Shown here piece after piece: positions 35,181 through 47,092 of a stretch of 57,363 nucleotides of DNA. Numbering within the stretch: the stretch's first letter is position 1; every line of letters begins with the position of its first letter. Both the position numbers and the translations under genes were made by a program. Under the pieces are notes generated by a model that did not search any database, had not been told where the DNA came from, and worked only from the letters and a program-made list of their open reading frames with translations. This DNA is from Acanthaster planci (lineage: Eukaryota > Echinodermata > Asteroidea > Valvatida > Acanthasteridae), in the NCBI RefSeq assembly GCF_001949145.1, contig NW_019091582.1, positions 569,206 through 626,568 of the forward strand, given 5' to 3'.

Positions 35181-36289
35181 TGAATGACTCATAGCTTGAT
35201 TGCAACTCTGTTGCTACATAAAAAACAGGTCGTATTTCAAGCTACGGTATGGCTAACCCTTCTATCTACTCATTAGATGAGGAACAAACGTGAACATTCC
35301 TGTATGCAAGGACTATAAGCCTTTCTGCGATCAGCATCACTTGGCACTAAGCATGAATAGTTGTGAGGTCAATACATGTACTTCATCAATGAATACAAAT
35401 GACTACTTCCATGAAACTGATGCCATGTTCCTATCATGAGTGCTCAAATGGATATAATGTGATTGCGTGAAAAGGCGATGTAAGAATACATGTATATGTA
35501 TGTCCTAAGTGATTACCCAAAAATTTGGAAGTTAGTTAGGATATATAGCAAACACACTACTACGTAATGGCAGCAAAAGGGAGGAACAATCATGATAACC
35601 TAAGAAATATACGGTCTCATGGGGTTTACTTGTAACCTACACCTGTTAAGGTTCTGCACTAAATACCAATTAAATATTCAACAGTCAAACTCACATTTAT
35701 TTCCATACCAAAATGGGAAAATACAAGCACAGTCAGATCATGACAGTCGACAGAATAGTCCGAAATGTGTGAAGGACTAAAATGTACACAGGCACAAGTA
35801 TGGGGGCATCCTCCAGAAACATGTACATGTACCTAGGCTTGTGCTAAGATTAAGATGCCTTGGAGGGACTAATGCAAACCAGAAACAGGAACACAAGGAC
35901 AGTTGGATCAAGACAAAACCTACGCATAAGCATGAAAAATTGAACGTCCATACTGCAGTATGTACCGGTAATAATGTACATGTGTTGCCTAATAAACGCC
36001 TGCACGGTACATACATGTACACTGTAGACTGAAGTTCACAGGTCGTTGAGGTCGTTGCTGACATTTGAGATCAGCACTACTTGTATAAGTGGGAAGCATC
36101 CCAACACTCAGTGCCATGAAAGTGCTCTCCCTTGATCCATGGCAGCGGATCAAACCACACCGCAGAACGTATTCCACACAAAGCTTGTAAACTGAATCAA
36201 GAGTGAGCCTGCAGCGATCGACTTAAACGACACAGTTACACGTTATCGACCCAGCTCTCGTCACTAATGACAGGATGTACTATCAGCAC

Positions 36290-36440
36290 TTATTACTGCA
36301 AATGTGCCTTCTTGTACTCGGCTCCAATTCTCTGGAACAATTTGCTGGCCGATATCCACGAATCAACTCAAGAAGAGCTTTTAAAAAAGACTCTTCTGAC
36401 ACATCTTGCTAAAAACTGCTTCTCGTCGACATCAATTCAC
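36290..36440 (+). mobile_element. LINE reverse-transcriptase C-terminal remnant
   Basis: The plus frame reads CAFLYSAPILWNNLLADIHE then a Lys/Leu-rich KKTLLTHLAKN. The pattern AF-x-x-x-AP-x-LWN-x-L plus a short helix ending LKTHL is the usual C-terminal end of ORF2 in CR1/L2/Jockey-type LINEs. The rest of the element is absent, so this is a 5'-truncated fossil. Confidence 0.55.
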
Positions 36441-37002
36441 TATACCAGTCAATTCAATCCTAGTTTTTTTTGGGTCATTAAAAAATATTCAAACCACTTT
36501 CAGATTTTTTAACGTTTATATATGCTAACTTTACCCCATTTAAATGACAAATTTTAACCACGAGAAATACAATTGTAAGTTTCATTATTACCTCTTAAAG
36601 AAGACGTTTATGTTTTATTTTACAGAGCCCTGAGACATTTTTGAAGGGAAGGCACTTCCCTTCAAATAATAATTAGCCTTGTTGTTATTCATTTGCATTT
36701 TCATGTTGCCACAAACCTGTGGGCTAAAATGAATGATGCAGGCTACATGTTAGAACAAGGACACAGGAAAAATGGACTGACAGGACTGAGGCAAAGCAGG
36801 AGAGAGAAGGCTGTCTGGGCATGCTCACAGACCTTTGACCTTAATCGTGACCTTGGGCTTGACTGCAGGGAAGAGCAAGGGAAAACAAACACAAGAACAA
36901 ACAGGAGGGGTTAGTTCCTCGGTAAACATCAATTCAGGTCAGCTCAGTCTTGCAAAAATCAACCGACGTTAACCGCAACAGATTGCAAATGTAACTGTGT
37001 GG

Positions 37003-37240
37003 TCCACCATCAACTGAGGCTAACCATAAACTAGGTCAACTGTGTTCTCGTTAATTCAACTCGGGTACACATAAACTGAAAATACACCAATCCATGGAGG
37101 CTGTCCATAAACCGAGGTCCACAGCATTTCAGTAAAATCGACTGAAATTACATGTTACTGACATTAACCCAGATTAGCTGTGGTCCATCATTAACTGAGG
37201 CTGTCCATAAACTGAGCTGAACAGAATTAAGCAAATCAAC
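37003..37240. repeat. Degenerate tandem repeat, 80-100 bp unit
   Basis: Three units share 'gaggctRWCCATAAACYgagg' (near 37016, 37098 and 37197) with 'ggtccaYcatYaactg' before them. Spacing varies, about 82 and 99 bp. Confidence 0.6.
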
Positions 37241-38053
37241 AGAGATTGACTGAGGTCTGACATGGAGAAGCGAGTGCACTGACAAGGCAGGTGTATGCAC
37301 GTTATTATTACATGTGCCTTTTAACATTCAAATATCACTGCATATACCTAAGAAGCGCCGTGTAGGTACTGTGGCTAACTCCTTACAACATGTACAAGTC
37401 CTCTAGAATCAAGCACTAGTCATACTTTCCTATATGGCAAGTCACAGCCTATTTTCAATGAATTGTGGCTAAAAAGGCATTCCTTTGTCACTGTTTATCC
37501 CCTGTTGCACGGTCAGACATGCGATTAGGCCCACAGTCTGACTAGGTGAACATGGTGGCTTTGACCACAAGTCTGTGTCACTCCTCTCTTTTTTCCAGAC
37601 TGGATCGCTACCGATGGCTGGAAGTCATGATAGCGCACTGACACCTCTGAAGTCTAAAAGTTTTCATGCACGTGTTTTGGATACCAACTAAGAGGCGTGA
37701 GATCAGAGTCACGGTGGGGCTCTCATGTCATGTCTGTAAAAGGCCGTTGTGTGTGGACCGAGGGTTTTATATTTACGCCAAGGGTAATAACGTAAACATC
37801 TCTCATATCTTCAACACATAAATTATACATCATCATGCAATACTAAAAAAAAAAACCTTTGAACTCTAACAAACAAGAATAACCCGCTATGTTACATCGA
37901 ACAGATGACTACAATCTTTGGAGGCCCCTTCCAAAAAAATGGAGTCTCGAAAGCCTCATTGATTTGTACACAGCAATGACTGCGCAAGCTATCAAGTCGG
38001 TATAGAGAAGTCAGTGCTCTGAGCTGTATGCATGCTAAAAACCACTGACAAAT

Positions 38054-38295
38054 ATGTGACCCGCTCCGTAAAAATGAGTCACAAGTCTCCGGAGCTACTT
38101 TTGAGTTTTACTTTGAGGAATTTGAACTCTTTCTTTTGATATGCCACTCAGTTTGGCACAATGAAAATGCACGTTGCATAGATGGTAAAATATTAAGGAT
38201 TTATATTTCTTAAACACTGAGCAAGATTCTTTCAGATGCTTTTAACTCAAGAGCGGCTCTTGAGACGTGACTCATTTTCACAGAGCAGATCACAT
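38054..38295. mobile_element. 242-bp MITE, ATGTGAYCYGCTC ends
   Basis: Left ATGTGACCCGCTCCGTAAAA then ATGAGTCAC. Right end, inverted, ATGTGATCTGCTCTGTGAAA then ATGAGTCAC. The arms continue to a CTCNNGAGC palindrome. It lies 120 bp from an exon without altering its splice sites. Confidence 0.75.
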
Positions 38296-38417
38296 ACAGT
38301 GTATTAGTGGAGTGAACCCAGACTGGCTTCCATTTTACTTTCTACACAGCCACTTTGAGGTGTGACGGGGGAGAGAGAGAGGGGGAGTCACTTTGCTCAT
38401 TGACCTTTGACCTTTAC

Positions 38418-38558
38418 CTGGATCAGTCATGGTTGAGCTGTTACTGTGTCGCTGCTCTGCCGGTATTTCCACCATGTTGGCTGGCGGGGCAGCAGTGAAG
38501 GTAGCCATCTGGGGCTCTGGGAGTACTGAGGATGTTGTCAGGACCCTGGTCGGCATTT
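38418..38558 (-). CDS. C2CD2L-like: C2CD2L-like protein, Ser/Thr/Pro-rich exon
   Basis: A 141-bp exon, phase 1 at both ends, acceptor CCCCTCTCAG and donor CAG|GTAAAGG. It encodes MPTRVLTTSSVLPEPQMATF, a Pro/Ala stretch, and EIPAEQRHSNSSTMTDP. It lies between the PDGTIITTVTT segment and the VAETAI segment. In vertebrate C2CD2L this place is a variable Ser-rich linker of similar character. No domain is seen. Both junctions generate a GAA codon (N-E-M and P-E-M). The exon length is a multiple of three, so it could be skipped in frame. Confidence 0.85.
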
Positions 38559-39547
38559 CTGAGAGGGGTAGCATTGAAAGTTTTGGCATTTTCAATTTTT
38601 GAAGTTTCTACTCAAGTGACGAAAATCGTGGGGCATTTGAACACACGGCCTCATTCCCAACAAGGGAAAGTGCATGAACTTACAAGCTCGGTTTCTGATA
38701 GCCATTTCTGTTTTGTTACTCAGATGCAGGTCAGAAAAGTCAGGAGGGAGGATATTATGTACTTTAACTGGATCATTGTTAGTCCGTTCAAGTTTAGAAG
38801 GCAGGCACCCCAGTGTTATGGATTGTGCCTAGATTCTGTAAAAACCCATGGGAGCACACCCCTCATATGTAAACTAGTCACAGTAGATGTGTACACCCAA
38901 TCTGGAGGTGTCTATCCAAAGGGAACCTGACGGATTAAAGTGTCAGGCTTGGCCCAACTCTGCAGGGCTGGTCGCAGTCATGCATCCGCTCCGAGCAGGA
39001 ACAAGCGAGGGTGTGCTTTTACACAGTAACGACAGTCACTTAGAGGGAACTCACGGCATGCGTGCATAGGTTTCTGCGCACTTGAGGTGGGAGGTGCTGA
39101 GCATGTGCTGTTTGAATGTACATCTACATGTACAAATGCAGATGTTAAAACCAGTTACATGGCATGATGGCTAATTACGGTTAGAGACAAACGTCTTAAG
39201 AGTCCAAACTAGGACTTTTTTAAATAACCACCTCTTCATTGATAAAACAAAAACCCAGACAAGAAACTGTCTTTATACCTGGCCTGACAAAATGCATAAC
39301 AGGTGGCAAGGGGTTCATGTTAAGGAGCCACTTCATTATTTCAACAGCACATGAGCAAAATGAAATGCGTCGTCGGTCATTCAAGAACACCAATACACAC
39401 TTGTGAGGCCGGCCTTATCAGTGTGGCTGTACCCTGACTCTAAACATGTTTGAGGTGGGGTACTATTGAAACACCAACTCATTGTAAATATCATGTTGCC
39501 TGGGCTGCCTGGGCTTCCAGGGCCCGGGGGGGGGTCTTGTCCCTCAC
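38559..39547 (-). other. Intron of C2CD2L-like gene (989 bp)
   Basis: Phase 1, donor AACG|GTGAGGG at 39547-39546. No recognisable element; a few CATGTACA motifs near 39120. Confidence 0.8.
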
Positions 39548-39737
39548 CGTTGCCCAGTCCCCGCCGGTCGGGTATCTGCTTGGGTCGGGCAGTGGTAGTG
39601 GTCACCGTGGTGATGATGGTGCCATCGGGGGCCACGGTACGCTGTGTCTCCACCCGCTTGGTGGGAGAGGCCTGCTGTCGGGGCTTGTACCCGCTGGTGT
39701 CCATCCATACCTGGTCAGCAGGCTCCATGAACAGGAA
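39548..39737 (-). CDS. C2CD2L-like: C2CD2L-like protein, post-C2 exon with PDGTIITTVTT signature
   Basis: A 190-bp exon, acceptor TTCTTCCTGCAG, donor AACG|GTGAGGG, phase 0 in and phase 1 out. It starts FLFMEPADQVW, continuing the last C2 strand from GSLTVE of the preceding exon. It then runs into SPTKRVETQRTVAPDGTIIT and TVTTTTARPKQ. The order PTK-x-x-E-x-x-RT-x-x-PDGTI-x-TTVTT is a distinctive conserved block of C2CD2/C2CD2L proteins directly after the C2 domain. It is the best single evidence for the identification. The role of the block is not known to me. Confidence 0.93.
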
Positions 39738-40319
39738 CTGCAGGAAGAACGGACACAGGCAGACACATGAGGGGTACAGTTTTTGAATTTATCAGCGTCG
39801 AGCTCAACCTGCAAGAATGAGAGTGCGTACGACAGGGAAGATCGCACCAGCGAGACTCAAGCAGCCGTGGACAAATGGTCTTATCAGTCGGCAACTTGGT
39901 CAGGCAATCTCTGCATAAACACCCTTGGCCCTTCGTGCTGAGAGGTGTACCATTCAAAACGTGATACATGAGGATATGGTGAGATGAAAACATTGCAGAG
40001 TGAAAGGGAGACAGACACGCGGGTACATGACATCCACAAAACGTAGTATGAAGGTGGAAAATAGAAACGAGTAAGCAGGGAAACACAAGCAGCAAGCAGT
40101 AACCAACGCTACAGTGACAAAAAGACTCAGACACATGGTATTTAGAAGCAAGCAATGATGCAAGAAATCAAGCAAGAGTTCAAGCACCCATCCTACCAAC
40201 AATCCTACAACGGCATACAAATTCTGCTATAGCATATAAATTCTGTTCTGTTAGCTCAGCTGCCAACTAGCAGCTCATTGGTGGAGCGATCAACCACCAA
40301 ACCCTAACACTCAAGTTAA

Positions 40320-40660
40320 ATGAGAGCCAGCAAGCCAGCAAGTCAGCAGGATAGTAAGCCAGCAGGCCAGCGAGAGCACTGGCTGGTCAACCTACATGTA
40401 CACTGGGCCATTTTAGTCAGCCATTCATTACAAGCAGCCTATTGATCAATCAGTCAACCAGCCATCTCATTTTCTGGCCAGCCAGCTAACCTGCAACTCA
40501 AGGGGGAATATGTGTCACCAGTCAGACACACAGCTACAAAGCCAACTTGGAAGTCCAGTTAGGAACCGATCATGAAGCCAGCAAGCCAGCTTGTTGGCCA
40601 ACCAGCCACCAAGCAGACCACAGACCAGCCTGCCAGCCACCTAGCTATCCAGCAAGTATA
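40320..40660. repeat. CCAGCAAGCCAG-type degenerate minisatellite
   Basis: Repeated CCAGCAAG, CCAGCCA and CAGCAGG units without a fixed period. Confidence 0.6.
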
Positions 40661-41148
40661 ACATGCAGGTGTACTGTATCACCTACATGGACATGAACAG
40701 GTTTAGTTGAGGGATGTGCCCATGTTTTCACATTCCCGACCCTTAAAGTGAAATCCTCACAAAGCTGGACCTGCCATTTCTATTATTTCCTTCAGTAAGA
40801 TTTCCATCTTTCCATCTCTTCAGGGAGCATCTCAAAAAACCCCAGAATACATTGTACTGGTCCTCGGTGCACTGCCTGCGTTAATCGTAATCTCACCCTG
40901 TAACCACCTGCCAAAAACCAGGTGCCCTGGCAGTACAAAAACAACATGTCCACACATGTTTTCTCAACTTTCTCAAAATTGAGAACAGCTTTTTAGTATA
41001 GAGGCTTTGCATGGAAGCCATCTTGCAGGGCAGTTCTTTTGTTCCATAGAGAAACCTCCTTTGTGCATATCCTGTGGAACAAAAGCACCAGGCAGCCGTG
41101 CAGACCCTCCATACTGCTTATTCCAAAGGGGACAATGCCTTAAAGTCC

Positions 41149-41524
41149 AAACCTGGTGACCAGAATCGGAAGTCATCATTGTTATAGTGGCACTACTCTC
41201 AAATGAGTCATTCCATGAGGTTGGGACACAATTTGTGGCCGTGTCCTTGCCACATGGGTAACTTTTACTTCCTGTCATGACCTTTAGAGAAGGTCATTTA
41301 CTCTGGAAAAATAACACACACCTCTGTATTCAGCCTTGCAAGATGTATACATGTACCAATGCCAATTTGGAATCCACATGCAGGGAAATAGCTGTTCATT
41401 TTTACGGAACGCATGTAACAATGGACACCGTCACAAATTGTGCCCCAACCTCATGGAATGACCCAAATGCAAGAGGTAGTGCAGTACACATCCGAGTTAA
41501 AGAATACACACCAGAGTGGTACCA
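41149..41524. repeat. Inverted repeat, arms about 100 bp
   Basis: The arm at 41149-41247, inverted, matches 41423-41524: CACAAATTGTGYCCCAACC, CTCATGGAATGACYCA, 'gtagtgc' and 'ccagagtgg'-like pieces in order. The minus-strand frame of one arm and the plus-strand frame of the other both read TNC(V/A)PTSWND, which is a consequence of the symmetry. Confidence 0.6.
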
Positions 41525-43002
41525 TTCCAGATATGCATAATCTCCTTGAATTACTCTACCGGTAGGTATTGGAGCCAGAGTGCTATTATAAATCACTAGA
41601 GCCATAACTCTTCATTCCCAGAGTGGAGAAGCTCCTGGGTGCAGTCGTTTTGAATTTATGTCCATATTTGTTTAACATTATTAAAGTACGATGGAACAAA
41701 TTCCAAATTGTGTACTCTACTGGTATACAGTGCAAAGGCAAGTACAATGCTGCAAATAACGTATGGTCCATTTCTGTTATTGGATTTAGTATCTGCAGGG
41801 TATATATACATGCATGTTTGTGTTGCTCACAATGAGCAAAACTAAATGCTGGCTTACTAATTGTGCCATTACAAAGCTGCCTAAAATTTGAAGATTTCCA
41901 TAGGCTTGTGCATAAACATGGATTCGCCCGGCAGACTTCACTTTGCACAGCAAATCAGCGCTCTAGTAATTACATACCGGTAGGTCTACGAGAGGAACGT
42001 AGAGTGTAAGTTTGATAGGAACACAAACATTCCAAGCTACGCGACGCTCCCTCATTACACTCATGCTACCCATTTTTGTCATGCTTCATAACAGAAGGGT
42101 TACACAATATCAGTCTCCATAGCAGTGCTGCTACAGATGGAAGCAAAATGCACAGATCCTTAAAACACGGAGAGAACTATGCATTCGCTTAAATCCACCT
42201 GACAAGTTATTTGAATCTGAATACAGATTTTCATGCAATGCAGAGATATACAAACTATTCATAAATATGCCACTGGATGGTGTGCTTACATTGAACTTCA
42301 GGCAGTCAGTATGCATTAACAGAAACACAGAAACTGTCTTTCTCTTTCAAAAGCCATTGGCAGTCCTCGGGTATCGAATGGCCGATTGTTAATGATCAGA
42401 TTTCGAAAGGCACTTTAAAAAAATCCTACAAGTAGGGCAGGCTACTGACTTCCAACAAATCCATTTCAAATGTTCCACAGAGTACGCAGATTTCAAGCAC
42501 TATTGATATTATGGGCACAAAACCTGGAACCAGTCGATTATGCCTGCACAGTTCCTGAAGTGTGATTACCTGCAAAAGCCTGGTTGACATTCTACAGAAG
42601 CCTACAGAACTTTGTCTGACTTTGTTACACGCTTAGACATCTTGCACAGAAAAATCGAGACTTTGCGCCATTTCCTTCTGAACGAAAAGTTTGCGGAATT
42701 CCAGCAGACTGGCCTTTATGACATGCCAGTCTCCATGTTTTATGCACAGAATATACGGGATATCCAACAGAGTCTGAAGAATTTAAAGCAAAAGATTTGT
42801 ATGGACCTAAAGTTTGGAACTACACAGCAGAAATCTGGCAAATCACAGCCAATTAGGGATGAGCTATCTGGAACACTGCACCACTAGGCTGTACAGGTAC
42901 ATCAGAGCTAATGCAAAGAGAAACCTGGAAACTTTCTGAAGGGTAAAAGGAGAAAACGAAGCTTAATAAGAATTTGTGGTCTGCCACTGATGCACCGATC
43001 GA

Positions 43003-43419
43003 CAATGTTGTAGTCAAGTACTTTTTGAGTATCAACTCACTGCCAAATATTGAACTGGTTGAGAAGGAACAAAGCTCTAGAACAATGGATATTTGATGGT
43101 TAATGCACAAAGGTCTCAGATTACAATGTACATGTAAATTTACGACTTCAGACACTCTCCTTTTTGTTGAATTGTTTAAGGAGAAAAGTACTTGGCCGAG
43201 TACAGTGTACTTTTCAAGTACTTCTTCACAAAGAAACTTAACTTTGATTGCCCAGTGGCGGTCTGAGGTCATCCCTTTGAATAGTAATCTTACCTTTGTG
43301 CATTGTACATGTACATTGTACTCTCCAATGCCCATATGCTTCAGCTTGATTCTCTCCTTACAATCAGTTCAACATTTGGCAGAGAACCTGGTCCTCCAAA
43401 AGTACTTGACTACACACTG
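43003..43419. mobile_element. 417-bp CAGTG-family element
   Basis: Left CAATGTTGTAGTCAAGTACTTTT; right end, inverted, CAGTGTGTAGTCAAGTACTTTT. The interior lacks the minisatellite seen at 31231 and has CAAGTACTT repeats instead (43215, 43190). Confidence 0.65.
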
Positions 43420-44405
43420 TGGATTGAGCCTTAAGTACATTCTGCCCTTATCATTCAGTAGCAAAATGCCGACGGACATTCAGAGAACTTTGTAGAGGTA
43501 AATCATCCCAGACTACAGCCCTATCAGAACTCTCATGCACGTATACCTGCACCGCCTCAAAGGGGATTCGTTTCAATGCAAAGGTATTTCTTCAATACTC
43601 CAAAGTGTGCATTCCCGTTGATATTTGTGTACATAAACAACCAATTAAACCTGATTTCTGCTGTATAAGAATAGGCAAGATGTGTTGGTTTCATGAGGAA
43701 AGGAATAAAGGAAGGGGTTTGGACTCTGTGCACTCAATATCAAAACTGTGAATTTTGTTTACATTATACTGTATCTATGTTTCATTCCCCATCTGGCTTA
43801 TTTGTGACAAGTGAGGGCTCTCTTCTGGACTTGGTCCTGACCCCTCCTTTTGGGCTCCACAATACACTGGAAGGATTGGGTACCAGACTGCTTCACTCTC
43901 ACGACAAAGTCCCAAATTACTTGGCTGTGGCTGTAGACCGCACGCGAGTCCATTTAAGGACACATCTGGCTAGTAGCCTCATCCATTTTCCCTCAGACTT
44001 GTACATTCAAGCTGTGGCCAAGTACACGTATAACTTGTGGACATGGCTCTGTCACTGAGCTACAGCGCCCTCTATAGCAATGCACAGAGCCCATTAAGAG
44101 TGGGTGGGGAGGGGAAGGGAGTTGGGAAGGAGAGGGTAACTGTATCAGGTCCTCACCCTTTCATCGGCCTCCCAGCCTCGATCTCCGGGGAAAAGGAACT
44201 ACAGGAAGGACAAATTGTGACCAATTACAAATGTGTGCCCACGTGTGAACATTTTAAACTTTAGAAAAACAACATATTTCCAGAGGCTGAGCCAGGCGTG
44301 TGTGGGCCTGGCGCAAGTTCAGGCGATGACTACATTTAGCTAGTTTGACCAATGTCACTTGAACAATGGATGGTAGAACTATCTAATCAACCACTATTGG
44401 AACCA

Positions 44406-44651
44406 GGGGCCAATTTCACGGAGCTGCTTAAGCACAAAATCTGCTCAGTAAGCACAAAAAAATCTTGCTTAAAAAATAAAGGTTACCTGCTTAAAATCTA
44501 TGTGATTGTCAGGCTAACCAAAAGACAGGCGAGTACCGTTCCAAACCAATATAAATCACATGGAATTTTGGCTGGTAACCTGATTTGTCAAGCAAGGTTT
44601 TTTCATGCTTAAGTAAATTCTGTGCTTAAGCAGCTCTATGAAATTGGCCCC
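44406..44651. mobile_element. 246-bp MITE, GGGGCCAATTTCA ends
   Basis: GGGGCCAATTTCACGGAGCT at the left, AGCTCTATGAAATTGGCCCC at the right; inside these are GCTTAAGCACA and TGTGCTTAAGC. It is better preserved than the copy at 31894-32142. Confidence 0.8.
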
Positions 44652-45949
44652 AGGCTCTGGAGCATGGTTGATGGTTATCAACAAGCTTTTTCTGTAATCA
44701 GGTACACAGTGAACTACACTGACCTGAAAACAACTGCACTAGAAGGCAGAGTGTGAATGCAGGAGGGAGTGACAACCAACAAAAAATGTGAGTGACGAGA
44801 AGATTAAAAAATAACGTTCAACTAGGATCATTTTAAGTGGGATGATGCTGCACATGTGCATTGGTAAAAAGCAAATGAACAATGGTCAAATTATGGATGG
44901 GCTTGATGTTGCCCCTTGGTGTAATTCAATGCCAAAAGAGTATCTCGTCTTGAAGCTGAACATTTCATCATTCAAGAAACAGTTATGCCACCCACAGAGC
45001 CCTTCTCTTAATTCTTTAAGTTTCTTTCCCAGTGTTGTACAATGCAGGATTATGGGCCAAAGCTTTGTTCATGTTGTATTCAGCATAATGAGTGCCAATG
45101 CAAAAAATAATAAAAATAACCGATGCTGTGTAATAAACTGCACGAGAAGTAATCAATTGCAAAGTACAAAGCACGCAGACTGCAGATTTTGCTCTTTTGT
45201 ATGCTCAATAAAGTGCCTCAAACTCTGTAAAATACCTAAAAATAAGCCTTTTTCCCACACATTGCTTAGTAAACAGCTAGAAGGTATTTTTCACAAATAT
45301 CACTTCAATGTATAACAAACTCTCAAGAATCAAATAAAAGTATTTGCCATGAAATAATGTCATTAACTTTTCTACATGCTCACAGTAAACACTTAATGCA
45401 ATATAATGCAATCCAGCCACTTGCCTTCTGATTAACACTGAATCCCACTGTCGTTTGGAATTTAAAAACCATCATTCACATCAGCACTGCAAACTGCCAT
45501 CTCTTTATTTCGTGTCCTTGTACATGAAAAAGACACTACTCACAGTATGTACATGTACATGTAAATCTTCAGAACAGAATTTAGAAATGTCTTGAAAAGT
45601 TCACTCTACATTGTACCTGAGGCACACCTGATAAAGTTCTGACAACCACTGGCTCACATCAGGGCACATTCTTGTGGATTTAAAGACAGTATTTATTTAA
45701 GCCAACAAAATCTGGAATGTCGTTTCTAACTACATGTACATGTAAATCCCTAACGGGGAGAATGCGAAATTCAACCACTTGAAGCTTACCTCAAGGTTTT
45801 ATGAGGTTTTACAGGGTACTGTGAGGTAGTGCACATGCACCTCTGGGCAAACCTTTAAGTTACCCCCTCGTTTACATGTCCATTGTCATTTTGCATTCTT
45901 CCAATGAGTGACAAAGACAGAGCCATGATGCTGGTCTTTCCATCGGGCG

Positions 45950-46310
45950 ATAAGCCTTTTGCTAGTTACATTTGAATAAATCTCGTACAAGTTCTTTAAA
46001 TTCAAGTGAACATAACAATTTGAATTCTCCATACTAATGACACTGTTGCTACAAGTGTACTGGGTGATTTGGGGCAAATAGTTACATACACGTACATGTA
46101 AGAGACGCCTTGCAACAATACATTGTTCTCAATGGTATAAGAAGCTGGCAAGCTTTAGCATAGCTGGTCACTGTGCAAAAGCTTGCCCCAAAATCACGAG
46201 GTATAGCAACAGTGTCTTTAGTCTGGGGAATTTAAATTGTTATGTTTACGTGCAATCAGATAACTCAGTGTACTAGATTGTACTCAAATTTAACTCCCAA
46301 AAGGCTTATT
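45950..46310. repeat. 360-bp foldback element, arms about 130 bp
   Basis: ATAAGCCTTTTGCTAGTTAC...CATAACAATTTGAATTC...GACACTGTTGCTA...GATTTGGGGCAA in the left arm is repeated inverted in the right arm, ending AAAAGGCTTATT. A spacer of about 100 bp separates them. Confidence 0.75.
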
Positions 46311-46486
46311 ACATGTACATGAAGATGGCAACTTGCAACAGTGATGCACTGATCTCTCATGCTTGACAATGGCTATTGGTGCAGAAAGGCAAACTCGTTA
46401 CATAACGGCAGATTGGTGATAGAACTGAGCACACTAGTCATCCAAGCACATACGTATGCATACATGTGCCCCAGTTGGGAATCTCG

Positions 46487-47092
46487 GGCCTGTTCGCTTC
46501 ACATGGATCCGGATCGCGATCAGTGATCTGTCGTTGGTTCACTGACACCAGAGCCCACCTAACTGATAGAGTGAACCAGCAATTGGATAAGATCGGAAGG
46601 TTTGCATGGTGGGTATTCGTAAGCAGGGTTCCTGCACCTAAGGGACAATTAAATTCCATGACTTTTCCATGACCAAATTATGAAAATCGAAAACCAATTA
46701 CCACAATTTCTTAGACTATTCAGCCTTTTAGGTTGCAAATACAAACACAGATTTTATGCGCTTACTTCTGATAATCGAAATCACACAGACAAAATTCCAT
46801 GACTTTTCCATGATTTTAGTCATTTTTACAAAATTCCATGACTTTCCAGGCATGAAAAAGGAAAAACAAATTTCCATGACTTTCAATGACTTTTCCAGGC
46901 GGCAGGAACGCGGCCCCTGGTAAGGCAAGTGGTATGCAGTGACACCATGTAGCTTGAACTCTCTCTTTTGTCAGTGTGTGTAAGTGGTTCTGGAAGTAGC
47001 TGGTTCACTCGACGTCTCGGACAGTGTGCTCTGTCCGTCGTCAGCAATGGGATCAGTGATCAAGATCCAGATCTGTGCGAAACAAACAGGTC
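46487..47092. mobile_element. Inverted-repeat element interrupted by a hAT-like MITE
   Basis: Left end GGCCTGTTCGCTTCACATGG then ATCCGGATC and GATCAGTGATC. Right end, inverted, GACCTGTTTGTTTCGCACAG then ATCTGGATC and GATCACTGATC. A short relative is at 51750-51884. The MITE at 46624-46919 sits inside it, and a hammerhead-like repeat copy lies at 47012-47044. Confidence 0.6.
46624..46919. mobile_element. 296-bp hAT-like MITE (TTCCATGACTTTTCC repeats), nested
   Basis: Starts CAGGGTTCCTGC and ends, inverted, CAGGGGCCGCGTTCCTGC. The interior has four or more AATTCCATGACTTTTCCATG units. GTAAG flanks both sides (46619-46623 and 46920-46924). This repeat type is widespread in aquatic animals. Confidence 0.7.

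Larger units (their letters stand above)
34492..38417 (-). other. Intron of C2CD2L-like gene (3.9 kb)
   Basis: Phase 1, donor CAG|GTAAAGG at 38417-38416. It contains a decayed CAGTG-family element at 35016, a LINE remnant at 36290, a tandem repeat at 37003 and a MITE at 38054. Confidence 0.8.
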
